From the NCBI GenBank assembly GCA_024710355.1, contig JANJUX010000040.1, positions 62,001 through 126,000 of the forward strand: DNA of 64,000 nucleotides, given 5' to 3'. Source of the stretch: Candidatus Rifleibacteriota bacterium (lineage in GTDB: Bacteria; Muiribacteriota; Ozemobacteria; Ozemobacterales; Ozemobacteraceae). The notes beneath the pieces were generated by a model. It did no database searches. It worked only from the letters and a program-made list of their open reading frames with translations, and was not told the DNA's origin. Made by a program: the position numbers and the translations under genes. Position 1 is the stretch's first letter; the number at the start of each line of letters is the position of its first letter. This document shows positions 25,271 to 34,012 of the stretch, piece by piece.

Positions 25271-27772
25271 ATGCCGATAAAACCCAAAAATGCCGCCAAA
25301 AAGCGCTATTATTGCCTGAAAATAGCCGTCATTTTTTTGCTTTGTTTCTCTGCACAAACCTTTTCACAGACTATTGATCTTTCTCAGTTTATCGGGCCGC
25401 TGCCGATTCCGATTCCGTCAATGCAGGCCTCAACGACTATTCAGGAAGACTTTTCTGAATCGATGGCCGAGATTCTGCCAAAGGCCGAAGCTCTGAAAGA
25501 CGAGGCCGGAAAACTGGCAGAGACGGTTGCAGCTGTTGTCGACATCGATAATCTTCAGTCAGAGCATCAACTGCAGCAAAAGCGTCTGCAAACCAATCGT
25601 GATTCACTCCGCGAAATTATTGAATCCGGAACCTATGGTTTCGAGAATGTCTCTTCTTTGCGAAGCGAAACCAGAGCGCTGATCGATGCGGTAAGTCGCC
25701 ATGCCCGATATATTGCTGAAAAACTCGTTAAGGTCGAGAGCCTGAAGCAGACCTGGGCAGCAAAAGAAGCTGGCTGGCAAAACCAGCAGAATTCTAATGA
25801 AATAAATCTTAATGAGGCACTGCGCAACGTCTTTAAAGAGGCTCTGGTAGTTACAGGCAATGCCCGCAAAAGTCTTGAAGGGGTCGAAGGCCCGCTGGTG
25901 GCCTTTCAGCAGAAAGTTGTCGAACTGCAGCGTCAGTCGCAGCAGCAGCTCGAAGACATCGACAAGCTCATGGCCGAGATGCGCAAGGATCTTTTCCGAA
26001 AATCGCGGCCAGCCATGTTTACGCCAACCTTCATCCTGCAGTTTGACCGCACCCTCTGGGAAGACTTCTGGATTGGCATTGCCAGTTTTGAGTTGCCTGA
26101 CCGCAGGTTTTTTCAGACTTCAGGCTGGATATTCTTTCTGCAGCTGATTCTGATCGGCGGCTTTCTCTATTTCCTGCGCACCTGGAAAAATCGCAATCTT
26201 GAAGCGTTCAAACTCGGTTTTATTATCAATCGCTACTGGTCTACGGCCGTTTTTCTCGGTATTCTTCTGCCTTTGCCACTTTTCGATACTGTTCCGAAGC
26301 TGTTTAAGCTTTTTTATGCCGGCATTCTAACTGTCACCGCCTCGCGGGTGGTTGGCGGCGTGATCGATCTGCCCTGGCGCCGCCGGCTTCTCTACATAAT
26401 TGTCGCTCTTTACCTGACTATTCAGTTCTTTACCTTCATTGCTCTGCCGGCCCCGGCACTTCGCCTCTTCATCGCGATTGTCGGTTTTGCCGGTGCCCTG
26501 TTGTGTTCGTGGCGGGCTCGCGTCAATGAGGCAGAAGGCCGTTCGCTGACTTTTATCATTGGTGTTAAACTCGGTGGAGCCTCGCTTGCACTTGTCTTTC
26601 TGTCTCAGGTCGCCGGTTATGTCGCGTTTGCCAACCATCTTCTCGACGTGACCATCAAAACCGTTTTTCTTGGCGTCATTGCCTGGATGATCGACCTGAT
26701 ATTGCGCGGCGTCATCGACTTTATTTTCGATAATGGCCTGGTGCGGCGCTACGAGCTGATTAATCGCCACTACCGTCTTTTTATTGGGCGTGCCACCATG
26801 ATCGTCGACTCAGCGGTTGTGTTTGTGGCTTTTGCTGCGATGATATCGGTCTGGGGCTTTTTCGACAGTACTCTGCTTGCGGTTGAGAGAATTCTTGCCT
26901 TCGGGTTTTCTCTGCAGGGTTACCGGATATCGTTTGGCATGTTTATCTGGGCCGTTGTTCTTGTATATGCATCACTCTCCGTCTCGTGGCTGATTCAGAA
27001 TATTCTGATCGAAGAGGTTTACCCGCGCCGCAAAGTCGAAAAAGGCGTCGGTATTTCGATCAATCGCCTGATCCATTATGCCTTTGTTATCTTCGGCGTT
27101 GTTTTTGGGCTTTCTGCAATCGGGATAGACCTTCAGAGTCTGACTGTCGTAATCGGGGCGCTGGGTATCGGTATCGGTTTCGGTCTGCAGAACATCGTTA
27201 ACAATTTTGCCAGCGGTCTGATTCTTCTCTTTGAACGGTCGATAAAGGTCGGCGATATCGTTCAGATCAGAGGTGACTGGGGGACAATCAAGAACCTCGG
27301 TCTGCGCGCCACCGTCGTCGAAACATTCGACCGATCAGAGATGATCGTGCCCAACAGCGATCTTGTCTCTTCGACCGTCACCAACTGGACCCTCTCCGAC
27401 CGTCAGACCCGCCTGATCATAAAAATTGGTGTTGCCTACGGCTCTGATGTTCAGAAAGTCACCCGGATTCTTCTGGGCATTGCCCAGGAAAACCCCTTTG
27501 TCATGAAGTTTCCCGAACCGGCGGTCTTTTTTATGAACTTTGGCAGCAGCTCTCTCGATTTTGAATTGCGTACCTGGGTTGCCGACATCGATATCAGGCT
27601 TAAAACCATGAACCAGATCAATTATGAGATCGAAAGGCTCTTTCGCGAAAACGGTATCGAAATTCCTTTCCCGCAACAGGATCTTCATATAAAATCCGTA
27701 GACGATTCCGTAAAAAACATGCTCAGCGGCACGCAGATCAAACCTGCCGTTGATAAAACAGAGGTAAAATGA
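25271..27772 (+). CDS. MscS-family mechanosensitive channel with exported coiled-coil N-domain (MscK-like)
   Basis: 833 residues. A signal peptide (about 1-34) is followed by a Glu/Gln-rich helical periplasmic domain (about 45-240) and about ten hydrophobic helices (from about 285). The MscS core is at about 595-700: the pore helix is GALGIGIGFGLQNIVNNFASG, and the beta domain contains FERSIKVGDIVQIRGDWGTI and IVPNSDLVSSTVTNW. The size and exported domain place it with the large MscK/YbiO-type channels that open on membrane tension to release solutes. Start chosen by AGGAGA upstream. It overlaps azgA by ATGA and lies 59 bp after the Ehr small subunit. Confidence 0.92.
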   Translation: MPIKPKNAAKKRYYCLKIAVIFLLCFSAQTFSQTIDLSQFIGPLPIPIPSMQASTTIQEDFSESMAEILPKAEALKDEAGKLAETVAAVVDIDNLQSEHQLQQKRLQTNRDSLREIIESGTYGFENVSSLRSETRALIDAVSRHARYIAEKLVKVESLKQTWAAKEAGWQNQQNSNEINLNEALRNVFKEALVVTGNARKSLEGVEGPLVAFQQKVVELQRQSQQQLEDIDKLMAEMRKDLFRKSRPAMFTPTFILQFDRTLWEDFWIGIASFELPDRRFFQTSGWIFFLQLILIGGFLYFLRTWKNRNLEAFKLGFIINRYWSTAVFLGILLPLPLFDTVPKLFKLFYAGILTVTASRVVGGVIDLPWRRRLLYIIVALYLTIQFFTFIALPAPALRLFIAIVGFAGALLCSWRARVNEAEGRSLTFIIGVKLGGASLALVFLSQVAGYVAFANHLLDVTIKTVFLGVIAWMIDLILRGVIDFIFDNGLVRRYELINRHYRLFIGRATMIVDSAVVFVAFAAMISVWGFFDSTLLAVERILAFGFSLQGYRISFGMFIWAVVLVYASLSVSWLIQNILIEEVYPRRKVEKGVGISINRLIHYAFVIFGVVFGLSAIGIDLQSLTVVIGALGIGIGFGLQNIVNNFASGLILLFERSIKVGDIVQIRGDWGTIKNLGLRATVVETFDRSEMIVPNSDLVSSTVTNWTLSDRQTRLIIKIGVAYGSDVQKVTRILLGIAQENPFVMKFPEPAVFFMNFGSSSLDFELRTWVADIDIRLKTMNQINYEIERLFRENGIEIPFPQQDLHIKSVDDSVKNMLSGTQIKPAVDKTEVK

Positions 27773-29079
27773 TGCTTGAGAGATTCTTTAACCTGAAAGC
27801 CAATGAAACCAACGTCAGAACCGAGATCCTTGCCGGCATTACCACCTTCATGACCATGGCCTATATTCTCGCGGTCAACCCGATGATTCTCGAAAACGCT
27901 GGCATGTCGTTTGCCGGGGTTCTGACCGCTACGGTTCTCGTTGCATCCCTTTCGAGCATTCTCATGGGTCTGGTTGCCAATCTGCCTTTCGCTCTGGCGC
28001 CAGGCATGGGCATCAATGCCTTTTTTACCTTCAGTATGGTAATCGGCATGAAGATTCCATGGCAGACCGCGCTCGGCGCGGTTTTTATTTCAGGCCTGAT
28101 TTTTCTGCTGATGACGGTTTTCCGCCTGCGCGAGGCGATTGTCAGAGCTATTCCGCACTGTGTCAGACTTGGAGTGGCGGCCGGTATCGGGCTTTTTCTC
28201 TGTCTGCTGGCGCTTAAATCGTCGGGCTTTATTGTGGCTGACCCTGCCACGCTCGTTAAGTTTGGCGGGTTTAACGCACAAACTCTGGTTTTTCTGATCG
28301 GCCTGGCGCTCACCATCTTCTTTGAACAGAACAAAATACCGGGCAGTCTGCTGCTCGGCATTGCTTTTACGACTGTTCTTGCCGTCAGCCACGGCAGAAT
28401 CTGGCCCGGTCAGATCCTCGTGCAGATCCCGGCGCAGCTTTATTCAACCCCCGATTTTTCGTCGGTATTTCTGCAGCTCGACATTCGCGGAGCACTGAGC
28501 TTTGGCGTCATGGGTGCCGTTTTTACCCTGCTGTTCACCGATATGTTCGACTCAATCTCGACTTTTCTCGGTGTCGCTTCCGTTGCCAACATGGTCGACG
28601 AAACCGGCGAACCGCGAAACTTCGACAAAGCTCTGCTGGTTGACGCCATTTCGACGACGCTCTCGGGTCTGGTTGGCAGCAGTTCCGGCACCACTTATGT
28701 CGAAAGCGCTGCCGGCGTGGAACAGGGCGGCCGTACCGGTCTGACTGCGGTTGTCTGCGGGCTTCTGTTTCTGCCGTTTCTCTGGCTGGCCCCGATGCTG
28801 CAGATGATACCTGCCTGTGCCATCGCTCCGGCACTGCTGCTGGTCGGTTTTTTTATGCTGCGGGCGATTGCCGGTGTCGACTGGAAAGATTATGAAGTCG
28901 GGCTTCCGGCCTTTGCGGCACTGATTCTGATTCCGTTCACCTTTTCGATCAGTCAGGGCATCAGCTGGGGTCTGATTCTCTTTCTGCTGCTGAAAGTCTA
29001 CAGCGGCAAAATCAGCGAAACCTCACCAATCCTCTGGGTAATAACCTTTTTTGCCGGCATCGCTCTCTATCTTGCCTGA
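27769..29079 (+). CDS. NCS2/AzgA-type purine permease
   Basis: 436 residues, 12-14 helices. The opening NETNVRTEILAGITTFMTMAYIL is the signature of the AzgA (guanine/hypoxanthine/adenine) branch of the NCS2 family, as are FALAPGMGINAFFTF (about 63-77) and SSGTTYVESAAGVEQGGRTG (about 304-323). It imports a purine base with protons. The start overlaps the mscS stop; two consecutive ATGs are available. Twenty-seven bases separate it from the convergent methyltransferase gene. Confidence 0.9.
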   Translation: MMLERFFNLKANETNVRTEILAGITTFMTMAYILAVNPMILENAGMSFAGVLTATVLVASLSSILMGLVANLPFALAPGMGINAFFTFSMVIGMKIPWQTALGAVFISGLIFLLMTVFRLREAIVRAIPHCVRLGVAAGIGLFLCLLALKSSGFIVADPATLVKFGGFNAQTLVFLIGLALTIFFEQNKIPGSLLLGIAFTTVLAVSHGRIWPGQILVQIPAQLYSTPDFSSVFLQLDIRGALSFGVMGAVFTLLFTDMFDSISTFLGVASVANMVDETGEPRNFDKALLVDAISTTLSGLVGSSSGTTYVESAAGVEQGGRTGLTAVVCGLLFLPFLWLAPMLQMIPACAIAPALLLVGFFMLRAIAGVDWKDYEVGLPAFAALILIPFTFSISQGISWGLILFLLLKVYSGKISETSPILWVITFFAGIALYLA

Positions 29080-29106
29080 TGCCAAAATTACTGATGCAGT
29101 AAAGAA

Positions 29107-29685
29107 TTACTTGCGGCACCAGTAGACGAGCGCCGGCGGAATATTGTTCCAGACCACCGGGCTGGTTTTAACTTCTGAAAAGTGTTTCTGCAGCTTCTTT
29201 CTGAATCTGATGCCCGAAGGCAGCAGCAGACCGTGCAGATAGGCGAAGGTGGTAAAAACCCCGCCTTTTTTGAGGCTGGCGACGGTTTCGTAAAGTATCT
29301 CATCCTGAAGCTCTTCAGGAAACACTGCCCATGGCAACCCGCTGATAACCGCGTCAGCATGCTTTACCCCGTGTTGCCTGAGATATTTGCGGATCTCTGC
29401 AGCCGAATCCTGATAAATGGGCACTTCGGGGACATTCTGGCTGGCGATGCGGTTCATCTGCTCATTCAGTTCGAATCCAAAAAATATCGTCTTCTCCGGG
29501 TCGATCTGTTCAACCACTTTGCGCGTAAAAGCGCCGGTGCCAGAACCAAATTCAACGATCACCCGGGCGCGGTTGAAATTGATCGGCTGCAGCATGCGTC
29601 GCGCCAGTTTCTGCGAACTGGGCGCAATCGCCCCGATTTTTCGGGGTTCTCGACAGAACTGCTTCACAAACTGCCACCGGCTCAT
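29107..29685 (-). CDS. PmtA-like phospholipid N-methyltransferase / class I SAM methyltransferase
   Basis: 192 residues from the ATG at 29685 (an in-frame GTG four codons upstream is possible; both have weak ribosome sites). The N-terminus FVKQFCREPRKIGAIAPSS matches the opening of bacterial phosphatidylethanolamine methyltransferases of the PmtA type. The SAM site is VEFGSGTGAFTRKV (about 42-55), with acidic FGFELNEQM after it and SGLPWAVFP as motif IV. Such enzymes methylate phosphatidylethanolamine; related proteins act on rRNA adenines or other lipids, so the substrate is probable rather than certain. Confidence 0.75.
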   Translation of the reverse strand: MSRWQFVKQFCREPRKIGAIAPSSQKLARRMLQPINFNRARVIVEFGSGTGAFTRKVVEQIDPEKTIFFGFELNEQMNRIASQNVPEVPIYQDSAAEIRKYLRQHGVKHADAVISGLPWAVFPEELQDEILYETVASLKKGGVFTTFAYLHGLLLPSGIRFRKKLQKHFSEVKTSPVVWNNIPPALVYWCRK

Positions 29686-30000
29686 ATTTTCACCCACAGA
29701 TTGACTTTCAGCTATTATAACTCATCAGTACAAAAATCCCATATTTTTATTTGTTCTGCCGGGCAAATGCCTGCTTGTTTTTTTCTAAATGCTGGTTTCG
29801 GCAGATCAGGCGATTGCATAAGCGAAGCCTGGTTATTACCATGACGGTATTATGTCGTCTTCCGCTGCCGGAAGGGAAAAGACTCCCGTTTATCTTGATC
29901 CGCCAGCCGGCAGAGTAAAGTATTACTTCGTAAACATTCTTGAACATGCTGATTTTATGTTACTCTCGGTGTACCCCATTGAAGAAAGGTTCTGTCTGAG
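29686..30000. other. Divergent intergenic region upstream of fadL
   Basis: A 315-bp stretch with no credible gene; a 66-codon minus-strand frame inside it has no ribosome site. It is AT-rich next to fadL and must contain the fadL promoter, but no box pair with 16-18 bp spacing stands out. AAAGG precedes the fadL ATG. Confidence 0.4.
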
Positions 30001-31299
30001 ATGAAAAAAAGTCTCTGTTTTCTGCTGACCGGGTTTTGGGTTTTTTGCGCTTTTTTGTGCTGTAATAACCAGGCTTTTGCCGGTGGTTTTCAGATTTATG
30101 GCGCCGCCGCCCCTGATGCCATCGCTCTTGGCGCCGCTAATGTGGCACGCGATGATCTTGTTTCGAGCGCCTGGTATAACCCGGCCGCCGTCATGGACTT
30201 TAAAAAACCTGAGTATAATTCGGGCTTTTCGCTGGTTAAGCTCAACTGGAATTACGAGCCCGGTAACGGCCAGAACCGCATCAAAATAAAAGACAAAACT
30301 CAGATCATACCCGGAACGAACATCGTTTACCCCATAAACAGCCGTTACACTGCCGCATTTTCACTCTATACACCATTCGGACTTGGCATGAAATGGAATG
30401 ACGAAGATGTGCGCCGTCTTGCAGATTCCGGCATTTTCAATGACCCGGCCGGTTCCCCCGCCGGAACACTTCTGACCAGAGCAATCCCTGCTCAGGCCGA
30501 TCTGCAGGTGCCTTATCTGAATTCGACCGTTGCCACCAGGCTGAGCGATAAGCTGTCGGTGGCGGCCGGCATCAGCCTGATCAAGGCCGACATGAAGCTC
30601 AGGTTTCATTCAAAGGGAACCCTGCTGCCGAACACCCTTCTGTGGGATAAATTCACCAAATACCAGGCCGATGGTTGGGGAATGGGTTACGTTCTCGCTG
30701 CCCACTACAATGACGGCAACCACTGGAAATTCGGGGTGAGATACCTTTCTGAAGCAGATGTGAAAATGAAGGGCGCCGTCGAAGATCATCCAGAAATTGG
30801 AGTGATTGGGGTAAAAGGCACTCTCAAACTGCCTTACACTCTTACCCTCGGCCTGGCCAATTCTTCTGTTGATCGCTGGATCTTCTCTTTCGACGTTACT
30901 AAAACCGGCTGGAACCGCTTTGAAGAGCTAAAAATCGTGCCTCGCGATGCCTGGCAGACCAAAGGTGGCTTTGCCGCCCCCAAAAACTGGGAAGACTCCC
31001 TGACCTGGCGTTTCGGTGCAGAATTTAAACATGACGAGCGCTGGACTTTCAGAGGTGGTTACGCTTATGACAACTCTCCGGTCGGCGATGAAACTCGTAA
31101 TTTTGAACTTCCCGGCACCGACGGTCATATTTTTTCGCTTGGGGCCTCGCGAAAGACGAGAACCTTCGTTTATGACGTCGGCTACAGCTATATGCTGCTC
31201 GAAAAGGGCCGTGCCGGCTCGACTTCTCTCGGCAGCGTCGGCGAATTCACCGGCGCCGACAACCATTTCCTGATGTTCAGCGCTACCCGCGAGTTTTAA
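30001..31299 (+). CDS. FadL/OmpP1/TodX outer-membrane transport protein
   Basis: 432 residues. A signal peptide ends at about residue 27 (NQAFA) and the mature N-terminus GGFQIYGAAAPDAIALGAANVARDD, followed by SSAWYNPAAV, is the hallmark of the FadL family, in which this segment forms the plug. The rest is alternating beta-strand sequence typical of a 14-strand barrel, ending with an aromatic Phe (TREF) suited to outer-membrane insertion. Family members pass long-chain fatty acids or other hydrophobic compounds. It is direct evidence for an outer membrane. The terminator at 31342-31371 follows. Confidence 0.92.
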   Translation: MKKSLCFLLTGFWVFCAFLCCNNQAFAGGFQIYGAAAPDAIALGAANVARDDLVSSAWYNPAAVMDFKKPEYNSGFSLVKLNWNYEPGNGQNRIKIKDKTQIIPGTNIVYPINSRYTAAFSLYTPFGLGMKWNDEDVRRLADSGIFNDPAGSPAGTLLTRAIPAQADLQVPYLNSTVATRLSDKLSVAAGISLIKADMKLRFHSKGTLLPNTLLWDKFTKYQADGWGMGYVLAAHYNDGNHWKFGVRYLSEADVKMKGAVEDHPEIGVIGVKGTLKLPYTLTLGLANSSVDRWIFSFDVTKTGWNRFEELKIVPRDAWQTKGGFAAPKNWEDSLTWRFGAEFKHDERWTFRGGYAYDNSPVGDETRNFELPGTDGHIFSLGASRKTRTFVYDVGYSYMLLEKGRAGSTSLGSVGEFTGADNHFLMFSATREF

Positions 31300-31341
31300 G
31301 CATACATGAGCTGATAAACCGGGTTTTCGAACCAAATATCA

Positions 31342-31371
31342 AAAGGGTCAGGCGATATTGCCTGACCCTTT
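31342..31371. terminator. Bidirectional terminator between fadL and kamE
   Basis: 12-bp perfect stem AAAGGGTCAGGC/GCCTGACCCTTT with a 6-nt loop and T- or A-runs on both sides, between the convergent ends of fadL (31299) and kamE (31396). Confidence 0.93.
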
Positions 31372-31395
31372 TTGAATAGCGAGTTTGCGGCGCGA

Positions 31396-32184
31396 TTATT
31401 TCATTTTGCGTTTGACGAATTCATCGACGAAGAATGAAGCGACGTGCTCTGCATATTTGCCCGGGCCGAAGCCGGCATCGTAACCGAGTTCTTTGGCCAG
31501 ATCATTGGTGATGCGCGGGCCACCGGCAACCAGAACCACTTTGTTGCGCAGATTGGCGGCTTCAAGCAGTTCAACCAGTTCGACCATGTTGGTGACGTGG
31601 ACGTCTTTCTGGGTGACGGTCTGCGAGACCAGCAGCACGTCAGCTTTTAGCTCGACCGCTTTTTTGACGAAATCTTCGTTGGTTACCTGACTGCCGAGAT
31701 TGTAGGCTTCGATCATCTGGTAGCGCTCGAGCCCGTAGTGGCCGGCGTAACCCTTCATGTTCATGATCGCATCGATGCCGACGGTGTGAGCGTCGGTGCC
31801 GGTGCTGGCGCCAACGACGACGAGCTTGCGTCCGATGTTTTCTTTGATGAATTCATCGACGCCGTGCATGTCCATGATCGTTGAATCGATGGTGGCGACC
31901 TTGATGCTGGTGATGTCGACCGTGTGAGTCAGGTTGCCATAGACGACGAAGAATGAAAAGTTCTTGTCGAGAGCTTCGTGATGCGAAACCTGCACATCTG
32001 ACAGGCCCATTTTGGCACCGAGCTGGCGGGCCGCTTCGATGGCGCGTTCGTCATCGGCAACCGGCAGGGTGAAGCTGAGCTGCACCTTGCCGTCGTTCAT
32101 CGTGTCGCCATAGGGCTTGAGACGGGTCAGATCGAGTTCTTTACTGAAATTCTTCTCTTTGGTTGAATAAAGGCCGCTGCTCAT
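31396..32184 (-). CDS. kamE: Lysine 5,6-aminomutase beta subunit (B12- and PLP-binding)
   Basis: 262 residues. With KamD it moves the terminal amino group of beta-lysine (or D-lysine) from C6 to C5 using adenosylcobalamin and pyridoxal phosphate. The cobalamin motif DxHxxG reads DAHTVG (Asp131, His133, Gly136), and Lys144 follows in NMKGY. His133 and Lys144 carry the same numbers as the cobalamin ligand and PLP lysine of the well-studied clostridial enzyme, so both cofactor sites are intact. It overlaps the kamD stop by ATGA and ends before the bidirectional terminator. Confidence 0.96.
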   Translation of the reverse strand: MSSGLYSTKEKNFSKELDLTRLKPYGDTMNDGKVQLSFTLPVADDERAIEAARQLGAKMGLSDVQVSHHEALDKNFSFFVVYGNLTHTVDITSIKVATIDSTIMDMHGVDEFIKENIGRKLVVVGASTGTDAHTVGIDAIMNMKGYAGHYGLERYQMIEAYNLGSQVTNEDFVKKAVELKADVLLVSQTVTQKDVHVTNMVELVELLEAANLRNKVVLVAGGPRITNDLAKELGYDAGFGPGKYAEHVASFFVDEFVKRKMK

Positions 32185-33740
32185 TTGTTGCCCCCCTTCA
32201 GCATCATGTCAACGAACGGGTTGAAATAGCCGCTCTGCTTTTCGACAACGCCATCGAGCCCCTTGCCACCGGTAAATGGTCGTTTGACCCCGGCGAATTT
32301 GCCCTGTTCAAGAGTTTTGAACAGACCGTCGCGTCTGATATTTTCAAGCATGTTGCAGGCTTCGTTGAGAACCTGATTGGCGCGGGTGGTAATAATGCCG
32401 TCTTTCTTGAATTCAAGCTCATCGCCGAGATCGGCCATGGTATTGAAAATATAGCGGGCATTTTCTATCGAAAGGGCGCGGTCTGACATCAGCGGCGTGT
32501 GAATCGCTTCGGTCAGCATGCCGAGCAGATGCAGTTTCTGGTTGGTCAGCACCGTCACCATATTGAACAGCGCATCCTGCACGTGGCCCCGGAAAATATT
32601 GCCGGTCTTGAACTTGGTCGGTGGCATATACTTCAACGGCGCTTTCGGAAAGATTTCTCGTGCCATCTGTGCCTGCGCCAGTTCATAAACAAAGCCGTTT
32701 TTCAGGTCAGGGTTGATTTCGAACGCATGCCCGAGGCCCATCTGTTCTTCTGGAATGCCGCTGATCAGAGCGAACTGTTCATTGATGAACTGCGAGGCCA
32801 ACACGGTATGCGCCTCTTCGACGGCATCGGCAGTGGTCAGGTAATTGTCTTCGCCGGTATTGATGATTACGCCGGCAAAGCCGTTGATGATGCGCGAAAA
32901 ATACTGGTCGACGAGAGTGCGCTGCATGTTGATGTCGCGGAACAGAATGCCATAGAGTGCGTCGTTGAGCATGACATCGAGGCGTTCGAGAGCGCCCATG
33001 GCGGCTATTTCCGGCATGCACAGGCCGGAGCAGTAGTTGCACAGCCTGATGTAGCGACCCTGCTTCTCTGATACCTCGTCAAGGGCGGCGCGCATCAGCC
33101 GGAAGTTTTCCTGGGTGGCAAAGGTGCCGCCAAAGCCTTCGGTAGTGGCGCCAAAAGGCACGAAGTCGAGCAGGCTCTGCCCGGTGGTTCTGATGACGGC
33201 GATGATATCGGCGCCCTGGTTGGCGGCAGCGCGGGCCTGAATGATGTCTTCGTAGATATTGCCGGTGGCGACGATTACGTAGAGATAGGGGCCTTTTTTG
33301 TCGCCGTAGCGGCCAAGGTATTCTTCCCGCTGGCGGCGGTTGCTTCTGATTCTTTCGACAGTCTGGCGGGCGATTTCTTCGATTCTGGCACGAATTTCAA
33401 ACATGTCGGCCATTTTGAGCCGGGTGATGTCGAGTTCGCCACTGGCAACCGCTTCAGCAATCTGTTGCGGGGTTTTGCCGGTCTGAATCATGGCATTGCC
33501 GATATAAGCCGAAAGGCCGAGGCTCAAGCCGTTGTTACTGCGAATGTTGTCGACCAGAATGTTCGGCAGAGGCACACCCTGGGCATCGACCCCGTCGATA
33601 CCAAGCAGGCGGGCGACGGTCCGCTCGATTGTCACGCTGGTGTGCTTTTCGATGAACTTCTGGGTGTCGGCCGCGATTTCGCGGGCATACTGTCTGGCTT
33701 TGTCGACTATGGCAAAATTGAGATTGAGTTTGCTTTTCAT
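32181..33740 (-). CDS. kamD: Lysine 5,6-aminomutase alpha subunit
   Basis: 519 residues, the usual length of the TIM-barrel alpha subunit of lysine 5,6-aminomutase. Typical elements are KARQYAREIAADTQKFIEKH at the N-terminus, IAVIRTTGQSLLDFVPFGAT (about 180-199), and LCNYCSGLCMPEIAAMGALERLD (about 234-256). GGAAG lies before the ATG and a consensus -10 TATAAT is found 32-37 bp upstream. kamD-kamE form their own two-gene unit, separated from kamA-B-C by the divergently transcribed SpoIIE-type phosphatase. Confidence 0.96.
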   Translation of the reverse strand: MKSKLNLNFAIVDKARQYAREIAADTQKFIEKHTSVTIERTVARLLGIDGVDAQGVPLPNILVDNIRSNNGLSLGLSAYIGNAMIQTGKTPQQIAEAVASGELDITRLKMADMFEIRARIEEIARQTVERIRSNRRQREEYLGRYGDKKGPYLYVIVATGNIYEDIIQARAAANQGADIIAVIRTTGQSLLDFVPFGATTEGFGGTFATQENFRLMRAALDEVSEKQGRYIRLCNYCSGLCMPEIAAMGALERLDVMLNDALYGILFRDINMQRTLVDQYFSRIINGFAGVIINTGEDNYLTTADAVEEAHTVLASQFINEQFALISGIPEEQMGLGHAFEINPDLKNGFVYELAQAQMAREIFPKAPLKYMPPTKFKTGNIFRGHVQDALFNMVTVLTNQKLHLLGMLTEAIHTPLMSDRALSIENARYIFNTMADLGDELEFKKDGIITTRANQVLNEACNMLENIRRDGLFKTLEQGKFAGVKRPFTGGKGLDGVVEKQSGYFNPFVDMMLKGGNK

Positions 33741-33771
33741 CGTCTTCCCTTAACCTTGAAATATTTGCTCA

Positions 33772-33777
33772 ATTATA
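33772..33777 (-). promoter_or_regulatory. Candidate -10 box for kamDE
   Basis: TATAAT (minus strand), a perfect -10, starts 37 bp upstream of the kamD ATG. The hexamer 17 bp further up (CTGCAG) is a poor -35, so activation by a regulator is possible. The divergent region to 34012 holds nothing else clear. Confidence 0.5.
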
Positions 33778-34012
33778 CCGCCGAAAAGTCGTTTCTGCAG
33801 TATTTTTTTAGCCTTGCAGGCACCCGGGCACTTCTTAATGCAACTTTTCAGCTTTTTCCAGATGACAAGTTCACCAATATGCCTATATACTCATGGTAGA
33901 TACAGTAAATAAAGATTCTGGTTTTCGGTCATGCCTGAGAGAGTTTGTTCCCCTGCGTTGTGTTTCACCGCAGATATATGACCACATTCGGCCTGGTTGG
34001 AGAGAAACAGAC

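Noticed and set aside
29747..29947. A 66-codon minus-strand gene upstream of fadL
   Set aside because: No ribosome site, composition unlike neighbouring proteins; more likely non-coding.
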